From positions 248,001 to 312,000 of the forward strand of contig NZ_JAIOJZ010000001.1 in assembly GCF_020404845.1 (NCBI RefSeq): 64,000 bases of DNA, given 5' to 3'. The notes under the pieces are model-generated. The model was not told where the DNA came from. It worked only from the letters and a program-made list of their open reading frames with translations, and made no database searches. Origin of the DNA: Streptomyces hyderabadensis. Its GTDB lineage: Bacteria > Actinomycetota > Actinomycetes > Streptomycetales > Streptomycetaceae. Positions within the stretch are counted from its first letter, which is position 1, and each line of letters begins with the position of its first letter. A program made the translations under genes and the position numbers. Positions 50,881 through 58,919 of this stretch are shown here, in pieces.

Positions 50881-51912
50881 GTGACCTTCAAGGCTGAGTA
50901 CATCTGGATCGACGGCACCGAGCCGACGGCCAAGCTCCGTTCCAAGACGAAGATCATCACGGGTGCCCCCGCCGGCCTGGACGCGCTGCCGGTCTGGGGC
51001 TTCGACGGCTCCTCCACCAACCAGGCCGAGGGCAGCTCCTCGGACTGCGTGCTCAAGCCGGTCTTCTCCTGCCCCGACCCGATCCGCGGCGGCGAGGACA
51101 TCCTGGTGCTGTGCGAGGTCCTGGACACGGACATGACGCCGCACCCGAGCAACACCCGCGCCGCGCTGGCCGAGCTGGCCGGGCGCTTCGCCGCGCAGGA
51201 GCCGGTCTTCGGCATCGAGCAGGAGTACACCTTCTTCAAGGGCGCCCGCCCGCTCGGCTTCCCCGAGGGCGGCTTCCCGGCCGCGCAGGGCGGCTACTAC
51301 TGCGGTGTCGGCTCGGACGAGATCTTCGGCCGCGACGTCGTCGAGGCGCACCTGGAGAACTGCCTGAAGGCCGGTCTCGGCATCTCCGGCATCAACGCCG
51401 AGGTCATGCCCGGCCAGTGGGAGTTCCAGGTCGGCCCGCTGGCCCCGCTGGAGGTCTCCGACCAGCTGTGGGTGGCGCGCTGGCTGCTCTACCGCACCGC
51501 GGAGGACTTCGGGGTCTCCGCCACCCTCGACCCCAAGCCGGTCAAGGGCGACTGGAACGGCGCGGGCGCGCACACCAACTTCTCCACCAAGGCGATGCGC
51601 GAGGGCTACGACGCGATCATCACCGCCTGCGAGTCGCTCGGTGAGGGCTCCAAGCCGCTGGACCACGTCAAGAACTACGGTGCCGGCATCGACGACCGCC
51701 TCACCGGCCTGCACGAGACCGCCCCGTGGAACGAGTACTCCTACGGGGTCTCCGACCGCGGCGCCTCGGTGCGCATCCCGTGGCAGGTCGAGAAGGACGG
51801 CAAGGGCTACATCGAGGACCGCCGTCCCAACGCCAACGTCGACCCGTACGTCGTGACCCGCCTGCTCGTCGACACCTGCTGCACCGCGCTGGAGAAGGCC
51901 GGCCAGGTCTGA
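50881..51912 (+). CDS. glnII: Glutamine synthetase type II (eukaryotic-like)
   Basis: A 343-residue GSII, the heat-labile enzyme found in Streptomyces and rhizobia. Motifs are IWIDGTEPTAKLRSKTKI, WGFDGSSTNQAEG, FGIEQEYTFF, GISGINAEVMPGQWEFQVGP, KGDWNGAGAHTNFSTK and RGASVRIPWQVEKDGKGYIEDRRPNANVDPY. It lacks the adenylylation loop of GlnA, so control is expected at transcription, through the upstream GlnR operator. GTG 50881 has AAGGA nine bases upstream. A terminator follows. Confidence 0.97.
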   Translation: MTFKAEYIWIDGTEPTAKLRSKTKIITGAPAGLDALPVWGFDGSSTNQAEGSSSDCVLKPVFSCPDPIRGGEDILVLCEVLDTDMTPHPSNTRAALAELAGRFAAQEPVFGIEQEYTFFKGARPLGFPEGGFPAAQGGYYCGVGSDEIFGRDVVEAHLENCLKAGLGISGINAEVMPGQWEFQVGPLAPLEVSDQLWVARWLLYRTAEDFGVSATLDPKPVKGDWNGAGAHTNFSTKAMREGYDAIITACESLGEGSKPLDHVKNYGAGIDDRLTGLHETAPWNEYSYGVSDRGASVRIPWQVEKDGKGYIEDRRPNANVDPYVVTRLLVDTCCTALEKAGQV

Positions 51913-51945
51913 CGCCGGCCGACTCCGACGACTCCGGCACCCACT

Positions 51946-51979
51946 ACTCCGGCCCGGCCACTGCGGCCCGGGCCGGAGT
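51946..51979 (+). terminator. Terminator after glnII
   Basis: Perfect 12-bp arms 51946-51957 and 51968-51979 with a 10-nt loop. Confidence 0.75.
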
Positions 51980-52007
51980 TGTCAGTGGCGCGTGCGATGG
52001 TGGGGGC

Positions 52008-52937
52008 ATGGAGATCGACGGGGACCTCGCCATCAGGGTCGAGACGGAGAACTGGCAGACGCACACCCGGATCCGGGCGGCGGAGCTGCGGGAGCTGGTG
52101 CTGCGCATCGGCCGGGCCGGCGACCGCTTCCTGGTGGTCCAGCGGATACCGGACGTCCCCGACGTGTTCGCGCAGGTGTGGCACGAGGAGGGCGGGGGGT
52201 ACCGGCTGGAGCACCGGTCCGCCGCCGACGCGTTCTTTGGCACCGACCTCGACGACCCGCACCGCGTGGCCGCCCTCCTGACCGGCTGGGCACGCCAGGA
52301 GCCCGGCTGGGACGCGGGCGTCGCCTGGGAGCCGATCCCCGTGCCGCCGCACGAAGAGGTCCCGGACCTGCCGGACGAGGTCCGCGAACAGGTCGAGCGC
52401 CGGGTGCGCGAGCTGCTCCGCTGCGGCTACGACAGCCGGCGGACGCTGTCCGAGATCGCGGAGGATTACCTGGTCGGCGGCGAGTACGGCGCACGACCGG
52501 TGTCCCCCGCCCAGGCCCGGCAGTTGGTGGACCGGCTGTGGCTGGAGCGGCTGGCCGAGCAGGAGTCCTGGGGCGAGGAGACCACCGACCCGGACCGCCT
52601 CACCCGGGTGTTCCGGGCCCTGGACGCGGCCGGTGTCACCGCCCGGGAGAACTTCACCTGCTGCCGGGGCTGCGGCACCGCGGAGATAGGCGCCGAGCGC
52701 AAGGGCGCCCGGGGCTTCGTCTTCTTCCACCGGCAGAGCACCGAGGCCGCCGCCGAGGGGCACGGACTCATGCTGCACTACGGCGGTTTCGACGGCTCCG
52801 AGGAGACCACCACGGCCGTCGGACACGAGGTCGTGGCGGCCTTCGCGGGGTCCGGGCTGCGCACGGAGTGGGACGGCGACCCGGGCCGGGCCATCACCGT
52901 CGCCCCGCTGGACTGGCGCAGACGGCTGGAGGGATGA
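52008..52937 (+). CDS. DUF6891-type protein of unknown function
   Basis: A 309-residue cytoplasmic protein. The N-terminal part (MEIDGDLAIRVETENWQTHTRIRAAELRELVLRIG) is beta-rich with FLVVQRIPDVPDVFAQVWHEEGGGYRLEHRS, giving the look of a single-strand or YbjN-like fold. The C-terminal half has VRELLRCGYDSRRTLSEIAEDYL and ENFTCCRGCGTAEIGAERKGARGFVFFHRQSTE, with a Cys cluster (CCxxC). I recognise it only as the DUF6891 type. GGTGGGGG lies just before ATG 52008. It stands alone after glnII. Confidence 0.68.
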   Translation: MEIDGDLAIRVETENWQTHTRIRAAELRELVLRIGRAGDRFLVVQRIPDVPDVFAQVWHEEGGGYRLEHRSAADAFFGTDLDDPHRVAALLTGWARQEPGWDAGVAWEPIPVPPHEEVPDLPDEVREQVERRVRELLRCGYDSRRTLSEIAEDYLVGGEYGARPVSPAQARQLVDRLWLERLAEQESWGEETTDPDRLTRVFRALDAAGVTARENFTCCRGCGTAEIGAERKGARGFVFFHRQSTEAAAEGHGLMLHYGGFDGSEETTTAVGHEVVAAFAGSGLRTEWDGDPGRAITVAPLDWRRRLEG

Positions 52938-53046
52938 CCGGACCGGCCCCCGACGCCCACGACGCCGTGCCGCCGCCCGTCTGCTGACGGTCTGCTGACG
53001 GCAGAGAGGTGTTCCCCGCGGCCGCCGCGCCCGGCACAGTGACGGC

Positions 53047-54075
53047 ATGAGGCTACTGGTGCTGGGCGGTACGGAGTTCGTGGGGCGGGCCGTGGTGGAG
53101 GCGGCGCTCGGCCGCGGCTGGGAGGTGACGGTCCTGCACCGCGGACGGCACGCCCCGCCGCCCGGGGCGCGGACGCTGCACGGCGACCGCACCGCACCCG
53201 ACGGGCTCGGCGCGCTGGCCGAGGGCACCTGGGACGCCGTCGTCGACACCTGGTCGGCGGCGCCCCGCGCGGTGCGGGACGCGGCGCGGCTGCTGCGGGA
53301 CCGCGCCGGACGGTACGTGTACGTGTCGAGCTGCTCGGTGTACGCCTGGGCCCCGCCCGCCGGGTACACCGAGGACGCCCCGCTCGTCGAGGGCGCCTCG
53401 GCGGACGCCGGGCAGAGCGACTACGCCCGGGACAAGCGGGGCGCCGAGCTGGCCGCCCTGGACGCCTTCGGCGCGGACCGCTCGGTGCTCGTACGGGCCG
53501 GTCTGATCCTCGGCCCGCACGAGAACGTCGGCCGGCTGCCGTGGTGGCTGGACCGCATGGCCCGCGGCGGCCCGGTCCTCGCGCCGGGACCGCGGGACCT
53601 GCCCCTGCAGTACGTCGACGTGCGCGACCTCGCCGACTGGGTGCTCGGAGCGGTGGAGCGCGAGCTGGCCGGGCCGTACAACCTGGTCTCCCGGCCCGGG
53701 CACACCACCATGGGAGACCTGCTCGACGCCTGTGTGAAGGTCACCGGCGGCACGGCGCGGCTGCGCTGGACCGCACCCGAGACCGTCCTCGCCGCCGGTG
53801 TCGAGCCGTGGGGGCAGCTGCCGGTGTGGACGCCCCCGGGCAGCGAGCTGCACGACGCCCTGCAGGGCGCGGACGTCTCCCGGGCCCTGGCGACGGGCCT
53901 GGTCTGCCGGCCCGTCGGCGACACCGTGGCCGACACCTGGACCTGGCTGCGCAGCCTCGGCGGCCCGGCACCCCTGCGCCCGGACCGGCCGCCGGTCGGA
54001 CTGGACCCGGAGACGGAGGCGAGGGTCCTGGCCGCCGACGGGCCCGGCGGGGGTGTATCTGGCACCACCCCCTGA
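53047..54075 (+). CDS. NAD-dependent epimerase/dehydratase
   Basis: A 342-residue extended SDR. The dinucleotide motif is LLVLGGTEFVGRAVVEAAL near the N-terminus. VVDTWSAAPRAVRDAARLLRD, YVYVSSCSVYAWAPP and SDYARDKRGAEL (Tyr-x3-Lys) carry the catalytic site, and LPLQYVDVRDLADWVLGAVE binds substrate. Such proteins reduce or epimerise nucleotide sugars or related carbonyls. The gene lies 52 bp before a two-component system on the same strand without obvious functional link. The ATG has no ribosome site; CACAGT lies six bases before it. Confidence 0.86.
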   Translation: MRLLVLGGTEFVGRAVVEAALGRGWEVTVLHRGRHAPPPGARTLHGDRTAPDGLGALAEGTWDAVVDTWSAAPRAVRDAARLLRDRAGRYVYVSSCSVYAWAPPAGYTEDAPLVEGASADAGQSDYARDKRGAELAALDAFGADRSVLVRAGLILGPHENVGRLPWWLDRMARGGPVLAPGPRDLPLQYVDVRDLADWVLGAVERELAGPYNLVSRPGHTTMGDLLDACVKVTGGTARLRWTAPETVLAAGVEPWGQLPVWTPPGSELHDALQGADVSRALATGLVCRPVGDTVADTWTWLRSLGGPAPLRPDRPPVGLDPETEARVLAADGPGGGVSGTTP

Positions 54076-54127
54076 CCGGGGTGCCCGGACCAGTGCCCCG
54101 GACCGCCGCCTCGGCGAGACTGATGTC

Positions 54128-55405
54128 ATGAGCATCGAGACGAAGAGCACCGCACGGCAGCCACGGTCGGGCGCGCGGATACAGGGCATGGCGCTGTCGG
54201 CCGTGCGGGGGCTGGCACTGACGTTCATCACCCTGCCCGGCGCGGTGGTGTGCTTCTGCCTGGCCGTGGTGTCCATCGCCCTCGTCCCGATCGGTGTCGG
54301 CATCGTCACCACGCCGTGGGTGCTGACGGGGGTGCGGGCGTTCGCGGACCGGCGCCGGCTGCTCGCCGCCGAGTGGGGCGGGGTGCGGATCCCGCGGGCG
54401 TACCGGCCGCTGCCCGAGGACGCCAATCCGTGGGGCCGCACCTTCGGGATGCTCCGCGACCCGGCGACCTGGCGGGACATCCTCTGGCTGCCGGTCGACA
54501 TGACCGCGGGCTTCGTCACCGCGCTGCTCGCCCTCGTCCTGCCGCTCTACCCGCTGGAGGGCTTCGCCATCGCGGCCGGGCTGTGGCGGGTGCTGCCGGA
54601 CGGGTACTGGTACGGCTTCGTCAAGGTCACCGACCAGACCTCCGCCTTCTACGCCGCCGGGCTGGGCGCCGTGCTCCTCCTGGCCGCGTTCTGGCTCGCC
54701 CCGCTCCTGCTGCGCGCCCACTTCCGGCTCACCGGTGCGATGCTCGGCTCCGGCCAGGGCGAACTCGCGGAGCGGGTACGGGTACTGACCGAGACCCGGC
54801 GCGACGCCGTCGACACCTCCGCCGCCGAGCTGCGCCGCATCGAGCGCGACCTGCACGACGGCGCGCAGGCCCGGCTGGTCGCCGTCGGCATGGACCTGGG
54901 CACCATCGAGGCACTGCTGGAGAAGGACCCGGCGAAGGCCAGGGAACTGCTCGCGCAGACCCGGCAGTCGTCCGCCGACGCCCTGACCGAGCTGCGCGAA
55001 CTCGTGCGCGGCATCCATCCCCCGGTGCTCGCCGAACGCGGCCTGGGCGACGCGGTACGCGCCCTGGCGCTGCGGCTGCCCGTCGCCGTCGAGGTCGAGG
55101 TGGACCTGCCCGGCCGTGCCGAGGCCCCGGTGGAGTCGGCCGCGTACTTCGCGGTCAGCGAGACCCTCACCAACGCCGTCAAGCACTCCGGCGCCGACCG
55201 GATCTGGATCGACATGCACTACGCGGAGGCGCGGCTGCGCATCTCCGTCACCGACAACGGCAAGGGCGGTGCCGTGATCGGAGCGGGCTCGGGCCTGGCC
55301 GGTGTGGAGCGCCGACTCGGTACATTCGACGGCGTCCTGGCCGTCAGCTCGCCCGCGGGCGGCCCCACCATGGTCACCATGGAGATCCCTTGCGCGTTGT
55401 CCTAG
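54128..55405 (+). CDS. NarL-type sensor histidine kinase (PspC/LiaS-like layout)
   Basis: A 425-residue membrane kinase. Four hydrophobic helices (about 25-65, 118-145, 160-200) bracket a loop, with LPGAVVCFCLAVVSIALVPIGVGIVTTPWVL near the start. The dimerisation motif LRRIERDLHDGAQARLVAVGMDL (phospho-His ~246) and the ATPase domain follow (YFAVSETLTNAVKHSGADRIW, DNGKGGAVIGAGSGLAGVERRLG). The long N-terminal sensor without a large extracellular domain suggests intramembrane sensing of envelope state. It overlaps its response regulator by 16 bp. Confidence 0.92.
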   Translation: MSIETKSTARQPRSGARIQGMALSAVRGLALTFITLPGAVVCFCLAVVSIALVPIGVGIVTTPWVLTGVRAFADRRRLLAAEWGGVRIPRAYRPLPEDANPWGRTFGMLRDPATWRDILWLPVDMTAGFVTALLALVLPLYPLEGFAIAAGLWRVLPDGYWYGFVKVTDQTSAFYAAGLGAVLLLAAFWLAPLLLRAHFRLTGAMLGSGQGELAERVRVLTETRRDAVDTSAAELRRIERDLHDGAQARLVAVGMDLGTIEALLEKDPAKARELLAQTRQSSADALTELRELVRGIHPPVLAERGLGDAVRALALRLPVAVEVEVDLPGRAEAPVESAAYFAVSETLTNAVKHSGADRIWIDMHYAEARLRISVTDNGKGGAVIGAGSGLAGVERRLGTFDGVLAVSSPAGGPTMVTMEIPCALS

Positions 55406-56043
55406 CCGAAGACCTGTTCCTGCTGCGCGACGGACTGGTCCGGCTCCTGGAGGCCCACGACTTCGAGATCGCCGCGGCCGTCGAGACCGGCCCCGAGCTG
55501 TCCCGGGCGCTGGCCGAACTGGAGCCGGACGTCGCCGTGGTCGACGTCCGGCTCCCGCCCACGCTCACCGACGAGGGCCTGCAGTGCGCGCTCCAGGCCC
55601 GCCGCGACCGGCCCGGGCTGCCGGTGCTGGTCCTCTCCCAGCACGTGGAGCAGCTGTACGCGCGCGAGCTGCTGGCCGACGGGAGCGGCGGGGTGGGGTA
55701 CCTGCTCAAGGACCGGGTGTTCGACGCGGAGCAGTTCGTGGACGCCGTACGGCGGGTGGCGGCGGGCGGTACGGCGATGGACCCGCAGGTCATCCAGCAG
55801 CTGCTCAGCCGGCGTGCGGCGGAGGACCGGCCGCTGGAGCGGCTCACCCCGCGCGAGCTGGAGGTGCTGGAGCTGATGGCGCAGGGCCGGACCAACGCGG
55901 CGATCGCCGGCAAGCTCGTCGTCACGGAGCGGGCGATCGCGAAGCACACGGCGAACATCTTCGCGAAGCTGAGCCTTGAGGTCTCGGACGACGACAACCG
56001 CCGTGTGCTGGCGGTTCTGGCGTATCTGGACCGCGGCCGCTGA
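55390..56043 (+). CDS. LuxR/NarL response regulator with TTG start
   Basis: A 217-residue response regulator. The receiver domain has Asp in LAEDLFLLRDG, the phospho-acceptor in DVAVVDVRLPPTLTDEG, Ser in VLVLSQHVE and Lys in GYLLKDRVFD. A DxRLPPTxTDEGL layout is typical of the subfamily paired with LiaS/PspC-like kinases. The LuxR helix-turn-helix is LERLTPRELEVLELMAQGRTNAAIAGKLVVTERAIAKHTANIFAKL. TTG 55390 has GGAG six bases upstream and lies inside the kinase gene, so translation is coupled. Confidence 0.9.
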   Translation: MRVVLAEDLFLLRDGLVRLLEAHDFEIAAAVETGPELSRALAELEPDVAVVDVRLPPTLTDEGLQCALQARRDRPGLPVLVLSQHVEQLYARELLADGSGGVGYLLKDRVFDAEQFVDAVRRVAAGGTAMDPQVIQQLLSRRAAEDRPLERLTPRELEVLELMAQGRTNAAIAGKLVVTERAIAKHTANIFAKLSLEVSDDDNRRVLAVLAYLDRGR

Positions 56044-56202
56044 CCCTTTCGCGCGTCCCGCCCGTCCCACGGGCCCCAGCAAATCCTCGGACGGGTGAAC
56101 ACCTCAGGAGCGGCTTCCGTATGGAGGGGAGCCGCTTCACTCCTGTCGGGCGCCCTCGATGCCCCGCAAGCGATGCCCCCGCAAGGAAGTTTGAGGAGTT
56201 CC

Positions 56203-57705
56203 ATGGGACGCAACACGAGAAAACGCCGTACGCCGCTGGCCACCAAGATCGTAGCCGGGGCGGCGGCCCTGGCGGTCGGCGGGGGCGGGCTGGTCTGGGC
56301 CAACTTCTACGCTTCGGCGCACGAGGAGCACGGGGGCCACAACCGCACCAGGTCGGCCGGCGCGCAGGTCGCGACGATCGACTGCCCCGACGTCGGCCAG
56401 AAGATCCGGGACGTGCCGGACCGGGCGCGCGGGGAGGTGGACGGCGAACTGGCCACGATGGACAGCCAGATCACCAACGCCTACCAGCGCCTCGCCACCA
56501 CGCGGCGGGCACAGGCGGGTGACTCGCAGTTCGTCCAGAACTCCATCCTGGGGCCGCTCAAGGACCGGCGGAAGGCGATCATCGACCGGATCCAGCTGGA
56601 GATCAACCGGGCCGGCGGCAGGGCCGACGACAACCTGGACGAGCTGGCCGCATGCCAGGGACGCCCCGCCGACCAGCAGCAGAACGGCGACGGCCAGAAC
56701 GGCGGCGGTCAGGACGACGGCCAGGACCAGGACGGCCAGAACGGCGACGGCCAGGGCCAGGACGACAACGGCAACGGTGTCGCCGGTCCGGTCGCCGACG
56801 ACTTCATCGACATCAACGACGTCCAGCCGAACTCCCGCAACAGCCGCAACGGCCTGGCCGCCGACGGCGACGGCGGCTCCACCGGCACCTTCACCACGGA
56901 CTGCGGCGTCAACGAGAACAACCTGTTCAACAGCGACAACCTGATCGCCGCCCCGGGCGTCGACAACGGCGCGCACCACACCCACGACTACGTCGGCAAC
57001 CAGGACAACGACGCCTTCTCCAGCGACGAGGACCTGGCGAACGCGGACACCTCGTGCCAGAACCAGGGCGACAGGTCCACGTACTACTGGCCGGTGCTGC
57101 GCCTCCAGGACGGTACGCAGGAGTTCGACGCGAACGACCAGGGCGGCGGCGCCGAGGGGAACATCGGCAAGATCCTCAAGCCGGCCCAGGCCGAGCTGAA
57201 GTTCGTCGGCAGCCGGCAGGGCGACGTGGTCGCGATGCCGAAGTTCCTGCGCATCATCACCGGTGACGCCAAGTCGTTCACCAACGGCGACGCGAACGCC
57301 AACACCTCGTGGAGCTGCTCGGGCTTCGAGGACCGGCAGGTGACGGACAAGTACCCGCTGTGCCCCGAGGGCAGCCAGGTGCTGCGGACGACCAACTTCC
57401 AGAGCTGCTGGGACGGCCAGAACATCGACAGCGCCAACCACCGGGACCACATGGCGTTCGTCCAGGAGGACGGCAGCTGCCCGGAGGGCTTCCAGGCCGT
57501 TCCCCAGCTCCAGGTCCGCCTCGCGTACGACATCCCCACCCCGACCGTCGAGAACGGCCAGGTGCAGAACCCGTACGCGGTGGACAGCTTCCCGGAGCAG
57601 CTGCACAAGCCGATCACCGATCACAACGACTTCATCAACGTCATGGACGAGGACCTGATGAACGAGGTGGTCGACTGCATCAACCGCGGCGAGGACTGCC
57701 AGTAG
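56203..57705 (+). CDS. Secreted DUF1996 protein
   Basis: A 500-residue exported protein. A basic N-terminus and signal ([35 protein letters not shown]) are followed by a helical Cys-bearing module ([16 protein letters not shown] ... DELAACQGR, ~55-155). A low-complexity linker of Gln, Asp, Gly and Asn follows (160-205). The DUF1996 domain has [49 protein letters not shown] and [18 protein letters not shown]1996 is a fungal/bacterial extracellular domain of unknown activity with a conserved His/Asp cluster. ATG 56203 has GAGGAG five bases upstream. The module order (signal, Cys-helical, linker, domain) parallels the 48.6-kb protein. Confidence 0.87.
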   Translation: MGRNTRKRRTPLATKIVAGAAALAVGGGGLVWANFYASAHEEHGGHNRTRSAGAQVATIDCPDVGQKIRDVPDRARGEVDGELATMDSQITNAYQRLATTRRAQAGDSQFVQNSILGPLKDRRKAIIDRIQLEINRAGGRADDNLDELAACQGRPADQQQNGDGQNGGGQDDGQDQDGQNGDGQGQDDNGNGVAGPVADDFIDINDVQPNSRNSRNGLAADGDGGSTGTFTTDCGVNENNLFNSDNLIAAPGVDNGAHHTHDYVGNQDNDAFSSDEDLANADTSCQNQGDRSTYYWPVLRLQDGTQEFDANDQGGGAEGNIGKILKPAQAELKFVGSRQGDVVAMPKFLRIITGDAKSFTNGDANANTSWSCSGFEDRQVTDKYPLCPEGSQVLRTTNFQSCWDGQNIDSANHRDHMAFVQEDGSCPEGFQAVPQLQVRLAYDIPTPTVENGQVQNPYAVDSFPEQLHKPITDHNDFINVMDEDLMNEVVDCINRGEDCQ

Positions 57706-57729
57706 GAGGCGAGGTCCGGACCGTACGGA

Positions 57730-57765
57730 AGTGGGCCGGTGGCGGGGATCCGCCGCCGGCCCACT
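57730..57765. terminator. Terminator between the DUF1996 gene and the lipoprotein gene
   Basis: Fifteen-pair stem 57730-57744 with 57751-57765 (one U-G) and a 6-nt loop, between convergent genes. Confidence 0.7.
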
Positions 57766-57785
57766 CCGTGCTTCCGCACGCCCGT

Positions 57786-58214
57786 TCAGCCACCGTGCCC
57801 GGAGTGCCCGCCGCCCCCGTGCCGGACGCCCTGCTCCAGGGTGCCGCCGAGCCGGCCGCGCAGGTCCGCCACCACGTCCTCGTGGCCGACGGCGACCCAT
57901 TTGCGGCCGACGAGGTAGTAGCCGCCGTAGTCCTTGGCGGTGTTGATCCACTCGCGCTGGCCGCGGTCGGTGGAGAAGGTGGCGAGGACGTACTTCTCGT
58001 CGCCCTTCCCGCACAGGGCCTGGCGGATGGTGTCGGCGTCGGTCTGCATGTCCGGGGTGCACTCGGCCTCGGCGGCCAGGTGTTCCAGGCTGCCGGTCGC
58101 CGTGGCGGGCACGGCGTCCCGGCCGTCCCCGCCGTCCCCGTCGGCGCCGCAGCCCGTCAGCGCCAGGGCCGCCGCAAGGGCGGCCGGCGCGAGCATCGGT
58201 CGGGTCAGCCTCAT
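57786..58214 (-). CDS. Small lipoprotein with His/Gly-rich C-terminus
   Basis: A 142-residue lipoprotein. The signal peptide ends ALALTGC (Cys22). The mature part is a ~90-residue domain containing a Cys pair (AECTPDMQ, ALCGKGDEKYVLATFSTDRGQREWINTAKDYGGYYLVGRKWVAVG), then a tail EQGVRHGGGGHSGHGG rich in His and Gly that may bind a metal. The family is not recognised. ATG 58214 has GGAGGA five bases upstream. It is convergent with the DUF1996 gene, itself secreted, so the two may share a surface role. Confidence 0.78.
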   Translation of the reverse strand: MRLTRPMLAPAALAAALALTGCGADGDGGDGRDAVPATATGSLEHLAAEAECTPDMQTDADTIRQALCGKGDEKYVLATFSTDRGQREWINTAKDYGGYYLVGRKWVAVGHEDVVADLRGRLGGTLEQGVRHGGGGHSGHGG

Positions 58215-58348
58215 GTGTTCCTCCGGTCCGCTGGGGCGACATGCCGCACGGAGCCCCGGCGCGGGGCCCCGTCATCGATACGGGCGCGGGGTGCGAAGTA
58301 CTCAGGAGCGCGGGTGCCGTTGTGCGGGCACCGTGCGAGAGTGGGCCC

Positions 58349-58858
58349 GTGGACCAGGACTGGGAAGAGCGCGTGACGGCCGCCTGGGCGGCATTCGAGG
58401 ACTACGCCGAGGAGGATGCCGCCGACTTCCGGGCGGTGATCGACGCCCTCGCCGACGAGTTGCCCGCGGACAGCCCGCTGGGCCTGTTCGAGCGGGCCTG
58501 CGCCTGGGACTCGACGGGCCACTCCGACCGGGCCGTGCCGCTGTACCGCGAGGCGCTGGAGCGCGGGCTCGGCGAGGTGAGCGCCTACAAGGGGCGCCGG
58601 GCGAAGATCCAGCTCGCCAGCTCGCTGCGGAACACCGGGCACCCGGAGGAGGGCGTGAAGCTGCTCTCGCCGGAACTGGTGGCGCCGTCCGACGAGTTGG
58701 ACGACGCCGTGCGGGCCACGCTCGCGCTCTGCCTGTCCAGCATGGGCCGTGACCGCGAGGGCCTGTCCCTGGTGGTCGGCGCGCTCGCGCCCCATCTGCC
58801 GCGCTACCAGCGGTCGATGGCCGCCTACGTGCGTGCCCTGGTGGAGCCCGAGGAGTAG
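58349..58858 (+). CDS. Tetratricopeptide-repeat protein
   Basis: A 169-residue helical protein: WEERVTAAWAAFEDYAEEDAADFRAVIDALADELPADSPLGLFERACAWDSTGHSDRAVPLYREALERGLG, and two more TPR-like pairs (AKIQLASSLRNTGHPEEGVKLL; RATLALCLSSMGRDREGLSLV). No signal peptide, so it is cytoplasmic and probably a protein-interaction scaffold. GTG 58349 gives the compact TPR protein; the in-frame ATG at 58241 would add a non-conserved Cys-containing extension. The neighbouring sigma-like membrane protein is encoded downstream. Confidence 0.8.
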   Translation: MDQDWEERVTAAWAAFEDYAEEDAADFRAVIDALADELPADSPLGLFERACAWDSTGHSDRAVPLYREALERGLGEVSAYKGRRAKIQLASSLRNTGHPEEGVKLLSPELVAPSDELDDAVRATLALCLSSMGRDREGLSLVVGALAPHLPRYQRSMAAYVRALVEPEE

Positions 58859-58919
58859 CGGGGCCCGGCCCGGGGCGGCGCCACGGTGACCATCGCCGCG
58901 TTCGCTCGTTCTGCTGAAC

